Below are positions 37,878 to 49,500 of a DNA stretch of 64,000 bases, piece by piece. Position numbers and translations under genes: made by a program. The stretch spans positions 124,001 to 188,000 of the forward strand of contig JACRNY010000002.1 in the NCBI GenBank assembly GCA_016214695.1, written 5' to 3'. Source of the DNA: Nitrosomonadales bacterium. GTDB lineage: Bacteria > Pseudomonadota > Gammaproteobacteria > Burkholderiales > Gallionellaceae. How positions within the stretch are numbered: position 1 is the first letter of the stretch; each line of letters begins with the position of its first letter. Under the pieces are notes generated by a model. The model had not been told where the DNA came from. It saw only the letters and a program-made list of their open reading frames with translations, and ran no database searches.

Positions 37878-38399
37878 ATGGCCAAGGACACCAGCAAGAA
37901 ACCCGCAACCACACTGGCCGGTGCCCCTGTCACCCTGTTCGGCACCTTCCCGTCCGTGGGACAGGCCGCACCCGACTTCACGCTGGTGGACAAGGACCTG
38001 AAAGACGTGTCGCTGAAAGACTTCGCCGGCAAACGCAAGGTACTCAACATCGTGCCCAGCCTGGACACCGCGGTGTGCGCCACCTCCACGCGCAAGTTCA
38101 ACGAGGCCGCGAGCCAGTTGAACAACACCGTGGTACTGGTGATCTCCGCCGACCTGCCCTTCGCCATGAGCCGTTTCTGCGTGGCGGAAGGTCTGGAGAA
38201 TGTGGTCACGCTGTCGCTGATGCGCGGCCGCGACTTCATGCGCAACTACGGCGTGAAGATCGCCGATACCGCGCTGGCCGGCGTGACGGCGCGCGCTGTG
38301 CTGGTGCTGGACGACAATAACCGGATCATCCATACCGAGCTGGTCGACGACATCACCCACGAGCCGGACTACGAGGCAGCGCTGAGCGCATTGCGCTGA
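37878..38399 (+). CDS. tpx: Thiol peroxidase Tpx
   Basis: 173 residues from the ATG at 37878 with GGAGA upstream; an earlier in-frame start lies within gcvP. Atypical 2-Cys peroxiredoxin reducing peroxides. Peroxidatic C67 in [12 protein letters not shown] and resolving C101 in [10 protein letters not shown] are spaced as in E. coli (61/95). [18 protein letters not shown] is typical. It starts 11 bp after gcvP. Confidence 0.94.
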   Translation: MAKDTSKKPATTLAGAPVTLFGTFPSVGQAAPDFTLVDKDLKDVSLKDFAGKRKVLNIVPSLDTAVCATSTRKFNEAASQLNNTVVLVISADLPFAMSRFCVAEGLENVVTLSLMRGRDFMRNYGVKIADTALAGVTARAVLVLDDNNRIIHTELVDDITHEPDYEAALSALR

Positions 38400-38421
38400 T
38401 CGACTCCGGAGGATTTGCAAG

Positions 38422-39132
38422 ATGGCACACCCCGAGAATCTGCTGTTCCGTTCGCATATCGAGATCGTCCGCCTCATGCAGGTGCTGGCACAGGAGCGCT
38501 GCAGGATCACGGCGGAGATCATGAACGGCCACCCCTTCGCTTCGCACATGGTCTCTTTCGACCCCGCGAGCGGCCATTTCGCCATCTCCTACTCGCCGCA
38601 CAAGACGATCAACGCGATGTTGCTGAGCTCGCCCGCGGTCGAGTTCACGGCCACCGACCAGCAGGGTCTGAACTTCACCTTCACCGCGACCTCGCCGGAA
38701 GAGACCCAGATCGGCGGTGAGCCCGCCATCCAGTTCTCCATGCCGAAGTCGCTGCTGATACACAACCGCCGCGAACACCCGCGCATCCCTGTCCCGACCG
38801 ATCTCTCGCTGCGTTGCATCGCCGACGAGGGCGGCTTCATCCCGTTTGAATCCCACATCACCGATGTCAGCCATGATGGCATGGGCTGCCTGATCTACGA
38901 CACGGATATCAATCTCGAGGATGGCGCGATGCTGCACGGCTGCCGCATCATCGTTCCGGGCGGTGATGCGGTCGTCGCCGACATGGAATTGCGTCACGTC
39001 GCTTCCGTCCAGCTGCCGGATGGCACGCTGGCCCACCGTGCAGGCTTCCGCTTCGTGCAGAAACCGAACGAGATCGCCAGACTGATCGGTCTGTTCATCC
39101 AGGACCTGGACAAGCTTCCCAAGACCCCCTGA
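38422..39132 (+). CDS. YcgR-like PilZ domain protein
   Basis: 236 residues. An N-terminal YcgR-N-like beta domain (about 1-110) is followed by a PilZ domain whose c-di-GMP motifs RREHPR (about 117-122) and DVSHDGMG (about 150-157) are complete. YcgR proteins brake the flagellar motor on binding c-di-GMP. No motility genes are nearby, so another target is possible. Confidence 0.85.
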   Translation: MAHPENLLFRSHIEIVRLMQVLAQERCRITAEIMNGHPFASHMVSFDPASGHFAISYSPHKTINAMLLSSPAVEFTATDQQGLNFTFTATSPEETQIGGEPAIQFSMPKSLLIHNRREHPRIPVPTDLSLRCIADEGGFIPFESHITDVSHDGMGCLIYDTDINLEDGAMLHGCRIIVPGGDAVVADMELRHVASVQLPDGTLAHRAGFRFVQKPNEIARLIGLFIQDLDKLPKTP

Positions 39133-39187
39133 GCCCCCGATCCCTCCAGATTCCGGTGTACCATTCTTCGCACAGCGGAGCGCGGAA

Positions 39188-41902
<2,715 letters not shown>

Positions 41903-41904
41903 AC

Positions 41905-41927
41905 AAGCGCCTCATTGCGGCTATAAT
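41905..41927 (+). promoter_or_regulatory. Probable promoter of the PfkB-type kinase gene
   Basis: GCTATAATCC gives a consensus -10 at 41922-41927, about 32 bp before the ATG. A partial -35 (TGAACA) lies 16 bp upstream of it. Confidence 0.5.
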
Positions 41928-41958
41928 CCGGACTCCCCAACACTATTGCGGCAACGAC

Positions 41959-42897
41959 ATGAAGACTCTCATCTGCGGTTCGATGGCATACGACACCATC
42001 ATGGTGTTCAAGGACCAGTTCAAGAAACACATCCTCCCCGAGCAGATCCACATCCTCAACGTCGCCTTTCTGGTGCCCGAGATGCGGCGCGAATACGGCG
42101 GCTGCGCCGGCAACATCGCCTACAACCTGCAACTGCTGGGCGGCCATCCGCTGATCATGGCGACGGTGGGCGACGACTTCGCCCCCTATGCCACGCGCCT
42201 GGAGAAACTCGGCCTGGCCCAGACCCACATCCGCCATGTACCGGACAGCTTCACCGGTCAGGCCTTCATCACCACCGACCTCGACGACAACCAGATCACC
42301 GCCTTCCACCCCGGTGCGATGGGCCACTCGCACCAGAACAGGGTTGGGGAAGCCAAGGATGTCGCGCTCGGCATTGTCTCGCCGGACGGCCGCGACGGCA
42401 TGCTGCAGCACGCGCGCGATTTCGCCGATGCCAACATCCCCTTCGTGTTCGATCCGGGCCAGGGCATGCCCATGTTCACCGGCAACGAGTTGCTCGATTT
42501 CATCGAGCAGGCGACCTATGTGACCGTGAACGACTACGAAGCCAAGATGCTGCAGGACAAGACCGGCAAGACACTGGCGCAGATCGCCGAGCGCGTGAAG
42601 GCGCTCATCGTCACGCTGGGCGGCGACGGCTCGATGATCTACGCCGGGGACAAGCAGATCGCCATCCCCACGCCCAAGCCGGATGCCATCGTCGATCCTA
42701 CCGGTTGCGGTGACGCCTACCGCGCCGGCCTGCTGTACGGCATCCAGAAGGGCTGGAGCTGGGAAGCCACGGGCCGCCTGGCCTCGCTGATGGGCTCTCT
42801 CAAGATCGCCAGCCGCGGCGGCCAGAACCACAAGTACACCCGCGCCGAACTGATGGCCCTGTACCAGAAACATTTCGGCTCCAGCATCGCCCTGTAA
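41959..42897 (+). CDS. PfkB/ribokinase-family sugar or adenosine kinase
   Basis: 312 residues from the ATG at 41959; a longer frame starts inside the ATPase gene and was rejected. GGCAGNIAYNLQLLGG is the family's first signature, and the anion hole with catalytic Asp is DPTGCGDAYRAGLLYG. The adenosine-kinase-like subgroup is suggested by its N-terminus, but the substrate is not determined. A hairpin lies directly after the stop. Confidence 0.85.
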   Translation: MKTLICGSMAYDTIMVFKDQFKKHILPEQIHILNVAFLVPEMRREYGGCAGNIAYNLQLLGGHPLIMATVGDDFAPYATRLEKLGLAQTHIRHVPDSFTGQAFITTDLDDNQITAFHPGAMGHSHQNRVGEAKDVALGIVSPDGRDGMLQHARDFADANIPFVFDPGQGMPMFTGNELLDFIEQATYVTVNDYEAKMLQDKTGKTLAQIAERVKALIVTLGGDGSMIYAGDKQIAIPTPKPDAIVDPTGCGDAYRAGLLYGIQKGWSWEATGRLASLMGSLKIASRGGQNHKYTRAELMALYQKHFGSSIAL

Positions 42898-42908
42898 CTT
42901 CAAACCTT

Positions 42909-42930
42909 GTCATGCCCCCGCGGGCATGAC
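42909..42930. terminator. Hairpin after the PfkB-type kinase gene
   Basis: Perfect 9-bp arms GTCATGCCC/GGGCATGAC with a 4-nt loop, between the kinase stop and the next ribosome site. No T run follows, so termination may be partial. Confidence 0.5.
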
Positions 42931-42945
42931 ATCGAAGGAGGCAGC

Positions 42946-43383
42946 ATGAAGATACCGCGCATGACCGTCATCACCCTCGGCGTGTCCGACCTCGCCCGTG
43001 CCACTGCCTTCTACCGCGAGATCTTCGCCACCCCGCCCATCACCGAGCACGAAGGCGTCACTTTCGTCCCGCTGCCCGGTGTGTGGCTCTCGCTCTACCC
43101 GCTGGAGAAGCTCGCAGAAGATATCGGCGAGGAAGTGACGCTCCCGGCTGCAGGTGCGTTCCGCGGCTTCACTCTCGCCTACAACGCACGCAGCAAGGAA
43201 GAGATCATGGGCATCTTCGTGCGTGCGGCCGATGCCGGCGCGCACATCGCCAAGGCGCCGCAAGACACCTTCTGGGGCGGCTTCAGCGGTTACTTCACCG
43301 ACCCGGACGGACATTACTGGGAAGTGGCGTGGGGGCCGATGTTCGTTTTCAGCGAGCAAGGCGACCTGCGCTTCAAGGCGTGA
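42946..43383 (+). CDS. VOC (glyoxalase/bleomycin-resistance) family protein
   Basis: 145 residues from the ATG at 42946 with AAGGAGG upstream. Paired beta-alpha-beta-beta-beta modules: TVITLGVSDLARATAFYREI at the start and SGYFTDPDGHYWEVAWGP near the end, where Glu may bind metal. Members include glyoxalases, dioxygenases and resistance proteins, and no specific reaction can be assigned. Its stop overlaps the next GTG start. Confidence 0.85.
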   Translation: MKIPRMTVITLGVSDLARATAFYREIFATPPITEHEGVTFVPLPGVWLSLYPLEKLAEDIGEEVTLPAAGAFRGFTLAYNARSKEEIMGIFVRAADAGAHIAKAPQDTFWGGFSGYFTDPDGHYWEVAWGPMFVFSEQGDLRFKA

Positions 43384-44267
43384 ACCAGCAACTGCTCTCC
43401 CAACTCTCTGCAGCGATCGGCACAGCTACGCAACAGCCGTGCGAACTGCAGCGTGCGACAGCGGTCGGCGGTGGCGACATCAATGAAAGCTACCGTCTCG
43501 AAGCTGCGGGCGGGGCAAGTTATTTCCTCAAGCTCAACGATGAGCGGCATCATGCGATGTTCGTCGCCGAAGCCGCCGGTCTGGCCGCCCTCGCCGCGAC
43601 AGACACCCTGCGCGTGCCGCACCCCATCGCGCATGGCGTCGCCGCAGGCCGCAGTTACCTGGTGCTGGAGCACCTGCATTTGAGTTCGCGCGGCGATGCC
43701 CGACTACTTGGCGAACGACTCGCCGCCTTGCACCGCAACACGAGCGCTCGCTTCGGCTTCGAACACGACAATTTCATCGGCACCACGCCGCAGCCGAACG
43801 GCTGGAAAGAGGACTGGATAGACTTCTGGCGCGAGCAGCGACTGGGTTTCCAGCTGCGCCTTGCCGAAGAGAACGGTTTCGGCGGGAAACTGCAAAACTC
43901 GGGAGCGCGTTTGCTGGATGCACTCCCCGCATTCTTCGAAGGCTACACACCGCAGCCTTCGCTGCTGCACGGCGACCTGTGGGGCGGCAACCATGCCTAC
44001 CTCGCCGACGGCACGCCGGCCATCTTCGATCCCGCCACCTATTACGGCGACCGCGAATGCGACCTGGCCATGACGGAACTGTTCGGCGGCTACCCTGCCG
44101 ACTTCTATGCCGGCTATCGCACAGCGTGGCCGCTGCATTCTGGCTATGCGGATCGGCGCGACCTGTACAACCTCTACCACGTCTTCAACCACGCCAATCT
44201 TTTCGGCGGGGGATATGCGAGACAGGCCGAGCAAACCATGCTCAGACTGCTTGCCGGCAAGCGCTGA
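43380..44267 (+). CDS. Fructosamine/ketosamine-3-kinase family protein
   Basis: 295 residues with a GTG start at 43380 overlapping the VOC stop (GTGA). The longer frame from 43083 lies inside the VOC gene. APH-like kinase fold: GGGDINESYRLEAAGGASYFLKL, catalytic LLHGDLWGGNH, and metal-binding IFDPATYYGDRECDLAM. The family phosphorylates ketosamines so that glycated proteins or metabolites are deglycated. Coupling to a VOC/glyoxalase-type gene fits carbonyl-damage repair (inference). Confidence 0.88.
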   Translation: MNQQLLSQLSAAIGTATQQPCELQRATAVGGGDINESYRLEAAGGASYFLKLNDERHHAMFVAEAAGLAALAATDTLRVPHPIAHGVAAGRSYLVLEHLHLSSRGDARLLGERLAALHRNTSARFGFEHDNFIGTTPQPNGWKEDWIDFWREQRLGFQLRLAEENGFGGKLQNSGARLLDALPAFFEGYTPQPSLLHGDLWGGNHAYLADGTPAIFDPATYYGDRECDLAMTELFGGYPADFYAGYRTAWPLHSGYADRRDLYNLYHVFNHANLFGGGYARQAEQTMLRLLAGKR

Positions 44268-44269
44268 AC

Positions 44270-44304
44270 AAAAAAATGCCCCCGAGCCGGTCGGCTCAGG
44301 GGCA
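44270..44304 (-). terminator. Rho-independent terminator of the predicted sRNA
   Basis: Stem TGCCCCTGAGCC/GGCTCGGGGGCA (one mismatch, 44277-44304), then seven Ts on the minus strand (44270-44276). It might also limit plus-strand read-through from the kinase gene, but the T run is only on the minus side. Confidence 0.85.
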
Positions 44305-44376
44305 AGTGTCTTAACAAAGGGGGAGTTAAGACAGCACGCTCAGGGAGGAGAAACGTGCAGCGGCTTTCGCCACTGA
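44270..44376 (-). ncRNA. Predicted small RNA with two C-rich anti-Shine-Dalgarno loops
   Basis: About 107 nt on the minus strand in a 368-bp gap. In order it has: a 6-bp stem with a GAAA tetraloop (AGTGGC/GCCGCT, about 44359-44374); a stem GCACG/CGTGC whose loop holds TTTCTCCTCCCTGAG; a perfect 8-bp stem GTCTTAAC/GTTAAGAC (44308-44332) with loop TCCCCCTTT; and a 12-bp terminator stem. The loops are complementary to ribosome-binding sites. The layout recalls Hfq-type sRNAs with CCUCC loops (alphaproteobacterial cuckoo RNAs, Neisseria sibling RNAs, and a toxic betaproteobacterial sRNA family). It has no ORF. Confidence 0.75.
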
Positions 44377-44381
44377 CGATA

Positions 44382-44410
44382 AGAATATTATTAAACGCTT
44401 ATATTGTCAA
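44382..44410 (-). promoter_or_regulatory. Near-consensus sigma70 promoter driving the predicted sRNA
   Basis: TTGACA (44405-44410) and TATTCT (44382-44387) on the minus strand, separated by exactly 17 nt of AT-rich spacer. The expected start is near 44375-44377, just before the first stem-loop. Confidence 0.8.
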
Positions 44411-44635
44411 CCCCCCGGCTGTCGCACAGCCCCGGCCGGTACCGATCCATGTAATTTCATTTGCTATTCCCCCCGATACAGTCCATAGTGCGGTCCGCGA
44501 TTCTCAAGTTCTGTTGTTGCTGTCTGGTCAGTCTCCGTATTCTGCGGTAATTCCTCCCTTCATCTTCTTGCCGTCTTGAAATATCGCCCTAGTGTGGGGC
44601 TTCGTCCCACTTGTTTGTTTATAAGGAGATTCATC

Positions 44636-44842
44636 ATGGCAACAGGTACAGTTAAGTGGTTCAACGATTCCAAGGGCTTCGGCTTCATCACCCCGTCCAA
44701 CGGCGGCGATGACCTCTTCGCTCACTTTTCCGCGATCCAGAGTTCGGGTTTCAAGACCCTGACCGAAGGTCAGCAAGTCAGTTTCGACATCGTTGCCGGC
44801 CCCAAGGGTCAGCAAGCATCGAACATCCGCGCAGCGGACTAA
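44636..44842 (+). CDS. CspA-family cold-shock protein
   Basis: 68-residue OB-fold RNA chaperone. RNP1 is [11 protein letters not shown]2 is DLFAHFS, and the start is [20 protein letters not shown] lies upstream. A 5' region of some 220 bp without other coding signal separates it from the sRNA promoter, which would allow the long leader typical of cold-shock mRNAs. Confidence 0.95.
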   Translation: MATGTVKWFNDSKGFGFITPSNGGDDLFAHFSAIQSSGFKTLTEGQQVSFDIVAGPKGQQASNIRAAD

Positions 44843-44891
44843 ACGGACAGGCAGGCATGGCCTTGCGCCATGCCGTCAGCCCTTCCTTGAA

Positions 44892-44915
44892 AGCCTGGCA
44901 TGTGCCGGGCTTTTT
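44892..44915 (+). terminator. Rho-independent terminator after the cold-shock gene
   Basis: Stem AGCCTGGCA/TGCCGGGCT followed by TTTTT. A second hairpin (GGCATGG/CCATGCC, 44854-44874) lies between it and the stop codon. Confidence 0.8.
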
Positions 44916-44945
44916 CATTTCCATACTCCTTTGAGAGAGTAAATC

Positions 44946-45206
44946 ATGGCCAAAGAAGAACTGCTTGAGATGGACGGCGTCGTGGATGAAGTGTTGCCGG
45001 ACTCGCGCTACCGCGTGACGCTGGAAAACGGCCACAAGCTGATCGCGTACAGCGCGGGCAAGATGAAGAAGAACCACATCCGCATCATCGCTGGCGACAA
45101 GGTGTCGCTGGAGCTGTCGCCCTACGACCTCACCAAGGGACGCATCACGTTCCGCCACATCGAGACGCGCGGCCCCTACGTACCGCAACAGAAACGCCGC
45201 TACTGA
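44946..45206 (+). CDS. infA: Translation initiation factor IF-1
   Basis: 86 residues, an S1/OB-fold protein of the 30S A site. [20 protein letters not shown] and [19 protein letters not shown] are diagnostic. It is longer than the usual 72 residues through the tail [16 protein letters not shown], a form found as a second copy in many betaproteobacteria. Pairing with a cold-shock gene suggests a cold-response function (inference). Confidence 0.92.
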   Translation: MAKEELLEMDGVVDEVLPDSRYRVTLENGHKLIAYSAGKMKKNHIRIIAGDKVSLELSPYDLTKGRITFRHIETRGPYVPQQKRRY

Positions 45207-45362
45207 GTTGGGAACCGGCGATACCACGACAATAAGATGAAGCGGCATTACTTCGCCGTTGCGGGCACGCGGGTATTACCGCAGATAACTTATCAAACGT
45301 GAATCCCGCGTGAGTTTTGTAGCGCGGGGCCTGCCAGCACACCGGGAAAGTGTGGGGCAAAC

Positions 45363-45761
45363 TCACCCGACCTGGATAATCTGATTCAACCTTTCACATA
45401 CCTGCACGAACAGCGCATCCGGCAGTCTGGCCAGCGGGTGCGCCTTGGCCTTGCGCAAGCGCCAGTCGAATGATTTGGGCTGGTGGCACAGCACATAACT
45501 GGTTTGCCCGTTCTTGCGACCGGATGTCTTGCCCACAGCGATGGCGAACGGGTTGTCGGCGTTGTATTCCGCAGTGGTCATCGGCAAACCGATCACCAGC
45601 GAGGTCTTTTCGTTGAAAATGCGCGGCGAGAGGACGAGAAAAGGATGGACATCGCGCATCTCCCGCCCAACCTGCGGATTACAGTCTATCCAGATGATGT
45701 CCTGCCGGTCCGGCGCCCATGGTTTGCGTTTGCCACCCGCCGTTTTTGTTGCGGCTACCAA
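45363..45761 (-). CDS. mazF: MazF/PemK-family mRNA interferase toxin
   Basis: 132 residues. APDRQDIIWIDCNPQVGREM and HPFLVLSPRIFNEKTSLVIG match the N-terminal beta-barrel with the conserved Arg and HPxLVLS block. The catalytic Thr/Ser lies in GLPMTTAEYN. It cuts mRNA when free of antitoxin. It overlaps the antitoxin stop by 7 bp and is transcribed after it. Confidence 0.9.
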   Translation of the reverse strand: MVAATKTAGGKRKPWAPDRQDIIWIDCNPQVGREMRDVHPFLVLSPRIFNEKTSLVIGLPMTTAEYNADNPFAIAVGKTSGRKNGQTSYVLCHQPKSFDWRLRKAKAHPLARLPDALFVQVCERLNQIIQVG

Positions 45762-46009
45762 CGCTCGGCCCCGAGCGATTCTGTCGTCGTCATCTGCTCA
45801 CCGCCATGGCGCTTGGGATCGTAAGCTGCCAAGCGCTGTTCCAGCGTCAACGGCACATCCTGCAAGGGGGAGATGATGACGTAATCGCCTTCGACGCTGA
45901 TGCGAACGCGCTGGTCGACATGGAGATGCGCCTTGCGCGCCACACCTGCCGGCAGGCGAACGCCGAGGCTGTTGCCCCAGCGTTTGATATCGAGAACGGC
46001 TTCAGACAT
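45755..46009 (-). CDS. mazE: MazE-like AbrB-fold antitoxin
   Basis: 84 residues. The swapped-hairpin AbrB/MazE DNA-binding fold is at the N-terminus (LDIKRWGNSLGVRLPAGVAR), and the unstructured C-terminal tail (YDPKRHGGEQMTTTESLGAE) should wrap the toxin. The gene precedes the toxin with a 7-bp overlap, and a palindrome overlaps its promoter. Confidence 0.92.
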   Translation of the reverse strand: MSEAVLDIKRWGNSLGVRLPAGVARKAHLHVDQRVRISVEGDYVIISPLQDVPLTLEQRLAAYDPKRHGGEQMTTTESLGAERW

Positions 46010-46024
46010 GGCTTGCTCCTTGAA

Positions 46025-46065
46025 TGTATAAACGCGAGTCTATACATAGGAAGGCGGCCGGTCAA
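46025..46065 (-). promoter_or_regulatory. mazEF promoter with overlapping palindromic operator
   Basis: On the minus strand, TTGACC (46060-46065), a 17-nt spacer and TAGACT (46037-46042) form a sigma70 promoter. TGTATA-N10-TATACA (46025-46046) is a perfect palindrome covering the -10 box, as expected for self-repression by MazE/MazEF. Confidence 0.7.
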
Positions 46066-46072
46066 TGCGGTC

Positions 46073-46894
46073 TCACCAGTGCTTCGCCACCGGGTTGGCG
46101 CAGGCGACCTGGAACAGCTGGCGGTCTTCCAGCCGGATGGCCGTCATCGGTCCGCCCCACAGGCAGCCGGTGTCGAGCGCGATGATGTTCTTCTTGTGCA
46201 CCAGCCCCAGCGCCGACCAGTGCCCGAAGATGACACTGGCATCGCGGCTCTTGCGCTTGGGCACATCGAACCAGGGCAGATAGCCTTCCGGGATGTTCTC
46301 CACTTCACCTTTGAACTTGAACTCCATCTCGCCCTGCGGCGTACAGATACGCAAACGCGTGAAAGCGTTGACGATGACGCGCAGGCGCTTGTAACCGCCA
46401 AGGTCGTCGCCCCACGCCTGCGGATTGTTGCCGTACATATGCGCGATGAAATCCATATGGGCATCGCCGCGCAGAACCTCCTCCACCTCATGCGCCAGCT
46501 CGACCGCCTGTTGCGCGCTCCATCCCGGCAACACCCCCGCATGCACCAGCAGGTAGCCGTTCTCGAAATGGGCCAGCTTCTGCCGGCGCAGCCACTGCAG
46601 CAGTTCCTTGCGGTCGGGGGCGGCGAGGATACTGTCGAGGGTATCGCTGCGGTGCAGCTGGCCGATGCCCGCATCCACCGCGACCAGATGCAGGTCGTGA
46701 TTGCCGAGCACGGTGATGGCGCGATCGCCCAGCGACTTGACCAGGCGCAGCACTTCCAGTGAACCGGGGCCGCGGTTGACCAGGTCGCCGACGAACCAGA
46801 GCTTGTCCTGCGCCGGGTCGAAGCGTATCTGCTCCAGCAGTTGCAAGAGTTCGTCGTAACAACCCTGAATGTCACCTATCGCGTAAGTCGCCAT
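46073..46894 (-). CDS. apaH: Symmetrical bis(5'-nucleosyl)-tetraphosphatase ApaH
   Basis: 273 residues from the ATG at 46894 ([20 protein letters not shown]). It splits Ap4A to two ADP. Calcineurin-like metal motifs are [17 protein letters not shown], and a C-terminal GHWSALG and DTGCLWGG. A frame extension to 47005 crosses the next gene's start and was rejected. It diverges from wecE. Confidence 0.94.
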   Translation of the reverse strand: MATYAIGDIQGCYDELLQLLEQIRFDPAQDKLWFVGDLVNRGPGSLEVLRLVKSLGDRAITVLGNHDLHLVAVDAGIGQLHRSDTLDSILAAPDRKELLQWLRRQKLAHFENGYLLVHAGVLPGWSAQQAVELAHEVEEVLRGDAHMDFIAHMYGNNPQAWGDDLGGYKRLRVIVNAFTRLRICTPQGEMEFKFKGEVENIPEGYLPWFDVPKRKSRDASVIFGHWSALGLVHKKNIIALDTGCLWGGPMTAIRLEDRQLFQVACANPVAKHW

Positions 46895-46970
46895 GCCCTG
46901 TTCCCGTTTGATGCCTGTACAATACGTCCCGCACGCAGGCTCAACACTACCAGAATTCTTTTGAATCTTT

Positions 46971-48098
46971 ATGAAACCGATCCCGTTCAACAAACCTTTT
47001 GTCATTGGCCGTGAATTGTCTTTAATCGCCGATGCCGTCTCGCGCGGCCATCTCTCCGGCGACGGCCACTACACCAAGCTGTGCAACCGCTGGTTCGAAG
47101 AGAAGCTGGATTGCCGCAAGGCACTGCTCACCCATTCCTGCACCGCCGCCCTTGAGATGTCCGCGATCCTGTGCGACTTGCAACCCGGCGACGAAGTCAT
47201 CCTGCCGTCCTACACCTTCGTCTCCACGGCCAATGCCTTCGCGTTGCGCGGTGCGGTAGCCGTGTTCGTGGATATCCGTCCGGACACGCTGAACATCGAC
47301 GAGAAGCTGATCGAGGCCGCCATCACCCCCAGAACCCGCGCCATCGTCCCGGTGCATTATGCGGGCGTACCGTGCGAGATGGACGCCATCATGGACATCG
47401 CCCAGCGCCACAAACTGCTGGTGGTTGAAGACGCCGCGCAGGCACTGCTCTCCACTTACAAGGGCAAGGCGCTCGGCACCATTGGCCATTTCGGCTGCCT
47501 GAGCTTCCACGAGACCAAGAACATCATCAGCGGCGAAGGTGGCGCGCTGCTGATCAACGACGAACGCTTCTTCGAGCGCGCCGAGATCATCCGCGAGAAG
47601 GGCACCAACCGCAGCCAGTTCTTCCGCGGCGAAGTGGACAAGTACACTTGGGTGGACATCGGCTCCTCCTACCTGCCGAGCGAGCTGGTCAGCGCCTTCC
47701 TCTATGCACAACTGGAGCGTGCCAACGAGATCACCGCGCAACGCTGCCGCATCTGTTCCGCCTATGCCGAGCAGCTGGCGCCACTGGAGCAGGCCGGCAA
47801 AGTACGCCTGCCGCGCTTCGATGCCGACAGCAACGGCCACATGTACTACATACTGCTCGACAGCCTCGCCACGCGCACAGCGCTGATCGCGCACCTCAAG
47901 GCGCAGGGCATCAACCCGGTGTTCCACTACGTGCCTTTGCATTCCTCGCCCGCCGGCCGCAAGTACGGCCGCGTGAGCGGCAGCATGCGGGTCACCGACG
48001 ATCTGAACGAACGCCTGTTGCGCCTGCCGCTGCATTACGAGATGGACGATGCGGATGTCTCCCGCATCAGCGCGGCGATCCGGGATTTCTTCGCCTGA
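46971..48098 (+). CDS. wecE: dTDP-4-amino-4,6-dideoxygalactose transaminase
   Basis: 375 residues, DegT/DnrJ/EryC1 PLP aminotransferase. It starts [20 protein letters not shown], a WecE/RffA-type N-terminus; PLP-binding K183 is in [14 protein letters not shown]. It makes dTDP-Fuc4N from dTDP-4-keto-6-deoxyglucose for surface glycans. A WecD-like acetyltransferase lies 1.4 kb away. It is the first plus-strand gene of the polysaccharide locus. Confidence 0.92.
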   Translation: MKPIPFNKPFVIGRELSLIADAVSRGHLSGDGHYTKLCNRWFEEKLDCRKALLTHSCTAALEMSAILCDLQPGDEVILPSYTFVSTANAFALRGAVAVFVDIRPDTLNIDEKLIEAAITPRTRAIVPVHYAGVPCEMDAIMDIAQRHKLLVVEDAAQALLSTYKGKALGTIGHFGCLSFHETKNIISGEGGALLINDERFFERAEIIREKGTNRSQFFRGEVDKYTWVDIGSSYLPSELVSAFLYAQLERANEITAQRCRICSAYAEQLAPLEQAGKVRLPRFDADSNGHMYYILLDSLATRTALIAHLKAQGINPVFHYVPLHSSPAGRKYGRVSGSMRVTDDLNERLLRLPLHYEMDDADVSRISAAIRDFFA

Positions 48099-48102
48099 AC
48101 AT

Positions 48103-49500
48103 ATGTTCTATCCGCAGACCAAGCCCTGGTGGATACTCTTCCTCGTCGCCGCGGCGAGCTTCATCCCCACCATCGGCTTCTACTATGTCGGCGAGGAAGC
48201 GATCTTTCCCATTGTGTCGCAGGAGATGTGGGAACAGGGCACCTTGCTGAAGCAATACCTGTACGGCAACGACCAGATGCACAACCCGCTGTTCAACTGG
48301 CTGATCATGCCGTTCGCGGCGCTGGCCGGCTGGGAGCACGTGCTTGCCGTCGCGCGCATCCTCACCATCTCTTTCACGCTGGCGACCGCGCTGACCCTGG
48401 CCTGGCTGGTGCAGCGGCTGTACCGCGATAGCAGCTTCGCCGCTTTCGCCGCTGTCGGTTATCTGTGCATGGCCGACCTGCTGCTGTATCACGGCTGGCT
48501 GAGCTACGTCGATCCGCTGTTCGCACTGTTCATCTTCGCCGCTATCGCCACCCTGTGGGTGGGTGCACACGAGAAGCGCCTCTCGCTGGTCGTGCTGTCG
48601 GGCGTGCTCATCACCTGCGCCTTCCTGAGCAAGGCGCTCACGGCTTATATCTTCTACGGCGGTGCGCTGTTCGTGCTGCTGTTCGAATCCGGTCAGCGCC
48701 GCTTCCTGTTGAACTGGCGTACATTGCCGGTGCTGGCGGTCACTTTCGGCGGCATGTTCATCTGGTATGCGTCAATCCCCGGCGGCGCGGCGCAACAGCA
48801 GCGCATGTTCGCCGAGCTCACGCACAAAATGGACAGCCCCGGTCTTGCCGAGTATGCGACCCGGCTGGTTTCGTTCCCGCTGGAAGTGCTGCTCTGGCTG
48901 GCGCCACTGACCCTGCTGGCGCTCTATCTGTGGTTACGCAAGCGCTACCGCAAGGAAACCGAACCGCTGCAACGCATGCTGTTCCTCACTGCCTGCGCCA
49001 TCGCCCTGCTGAATTTCCTGCCCTACTGGATCTCGCCGCGTGGCGGCATGCGTTACCTGATGCCGCTCTACCCGCTGTTTGCGCTGGTCGCCGCGCGCAT
49101 CGTGTGGCAGTCGGGCGACGCGGCGCTCGCGCTGGCGCGCAAGTGGATCGTCGGGATGCTGGTATTGAAGTTCGCGGTAGCGCTGGTGCTGTTCCCCTAC
49201 TACCAGAGTCATTTCCGCGGCCAGAACTACGATGAGACCGCCGCCGATATCCTGACACTGACACAGGGGACTCCACTGTATTCCATGGATGTGAGTTCAG
49301 CCGGATTGAGCGTAACCGCTTACCTCAACCAGCGCCGCTTGCCAGCCACGGCCCTGCAATGGCCGCCAGCGAATTGGTCATCGGGATTCGTGGTCGCGCG
49401 CAGTGCGGATGAGGCGGTGGGGAGCGTATACAAGAGATACCAGCTGGGCGGGGACGAACTCTACCTGCTTTGCCGCGGCGCGGCCTGCACCAGGCAGTGA
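48103..49500 (+). CDS. GT39/ArnT-like membrane glycosyltransferase
   Basis: 465 residues from the ATG at 48103. Ten to twelve membrane helices. The first periplasmic loop carries acidic residues (YYVGEEAIFPIVSQEMWEQG) as in lipid-phosphate-sugar transferases of the PMT/ArnT class. It likely moves a sugar from an undecaprenyl carrier onto a lipid A, glycan or protein acceptor. The 3' end overlaps the convergent acetyltransferase by 40 bp. Confidence 0.8.
   Translation: MFYPQTKPWWILFLVAAASFIPTIGFYYVGEEAIFPIVSQEMWEQGTLLKQYLYGNDQMHNPLFNWLIMPFAALAGWEHVLAVARILTISFTLATALTLAWLVQRLYRDSSFAAFAAVGYLCMADLLLYHGWLSYVDPLFALFIFAAIATLWVGAHEKRLSLVVLSGVLITCAFLSKALTAYIFYGGALFVLLFESGQRRFLLNWRTLPVLAVTFGGMFIWYASIPGGAAQQQRMFAELTHKMDSPGLAEYATRLVSFPLEVLLWLAPLTLLALYLWLRKRYRKETEPLQRMLFLTACAIALLNFLPYWISPRGGMRYLMPLYPLFALVAARIVWQSGDAALALARKWIVGMLVLKFAVALVLFPYYQSHFRGQNYDETAADILTLTQGTPLYSMDVSSAGLSVTAYLNQRRLPATALQWPPANWSSGFVVARSADEAVGSVYKRYQLGGDELYLLCRGAACTRQ

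Noticed and set aside
44276-44304. Terminator of the ketosamine kinase on the plus strand
   Set aside because: The T run follows the stem only on the minus strand, so its main role is assigned to the predicted sRNA.
45207-45362. Possible RNA gene between infA and mazF
   Set aside because: Only weak stems were seen, with no promoter and no U-tailed terminator.
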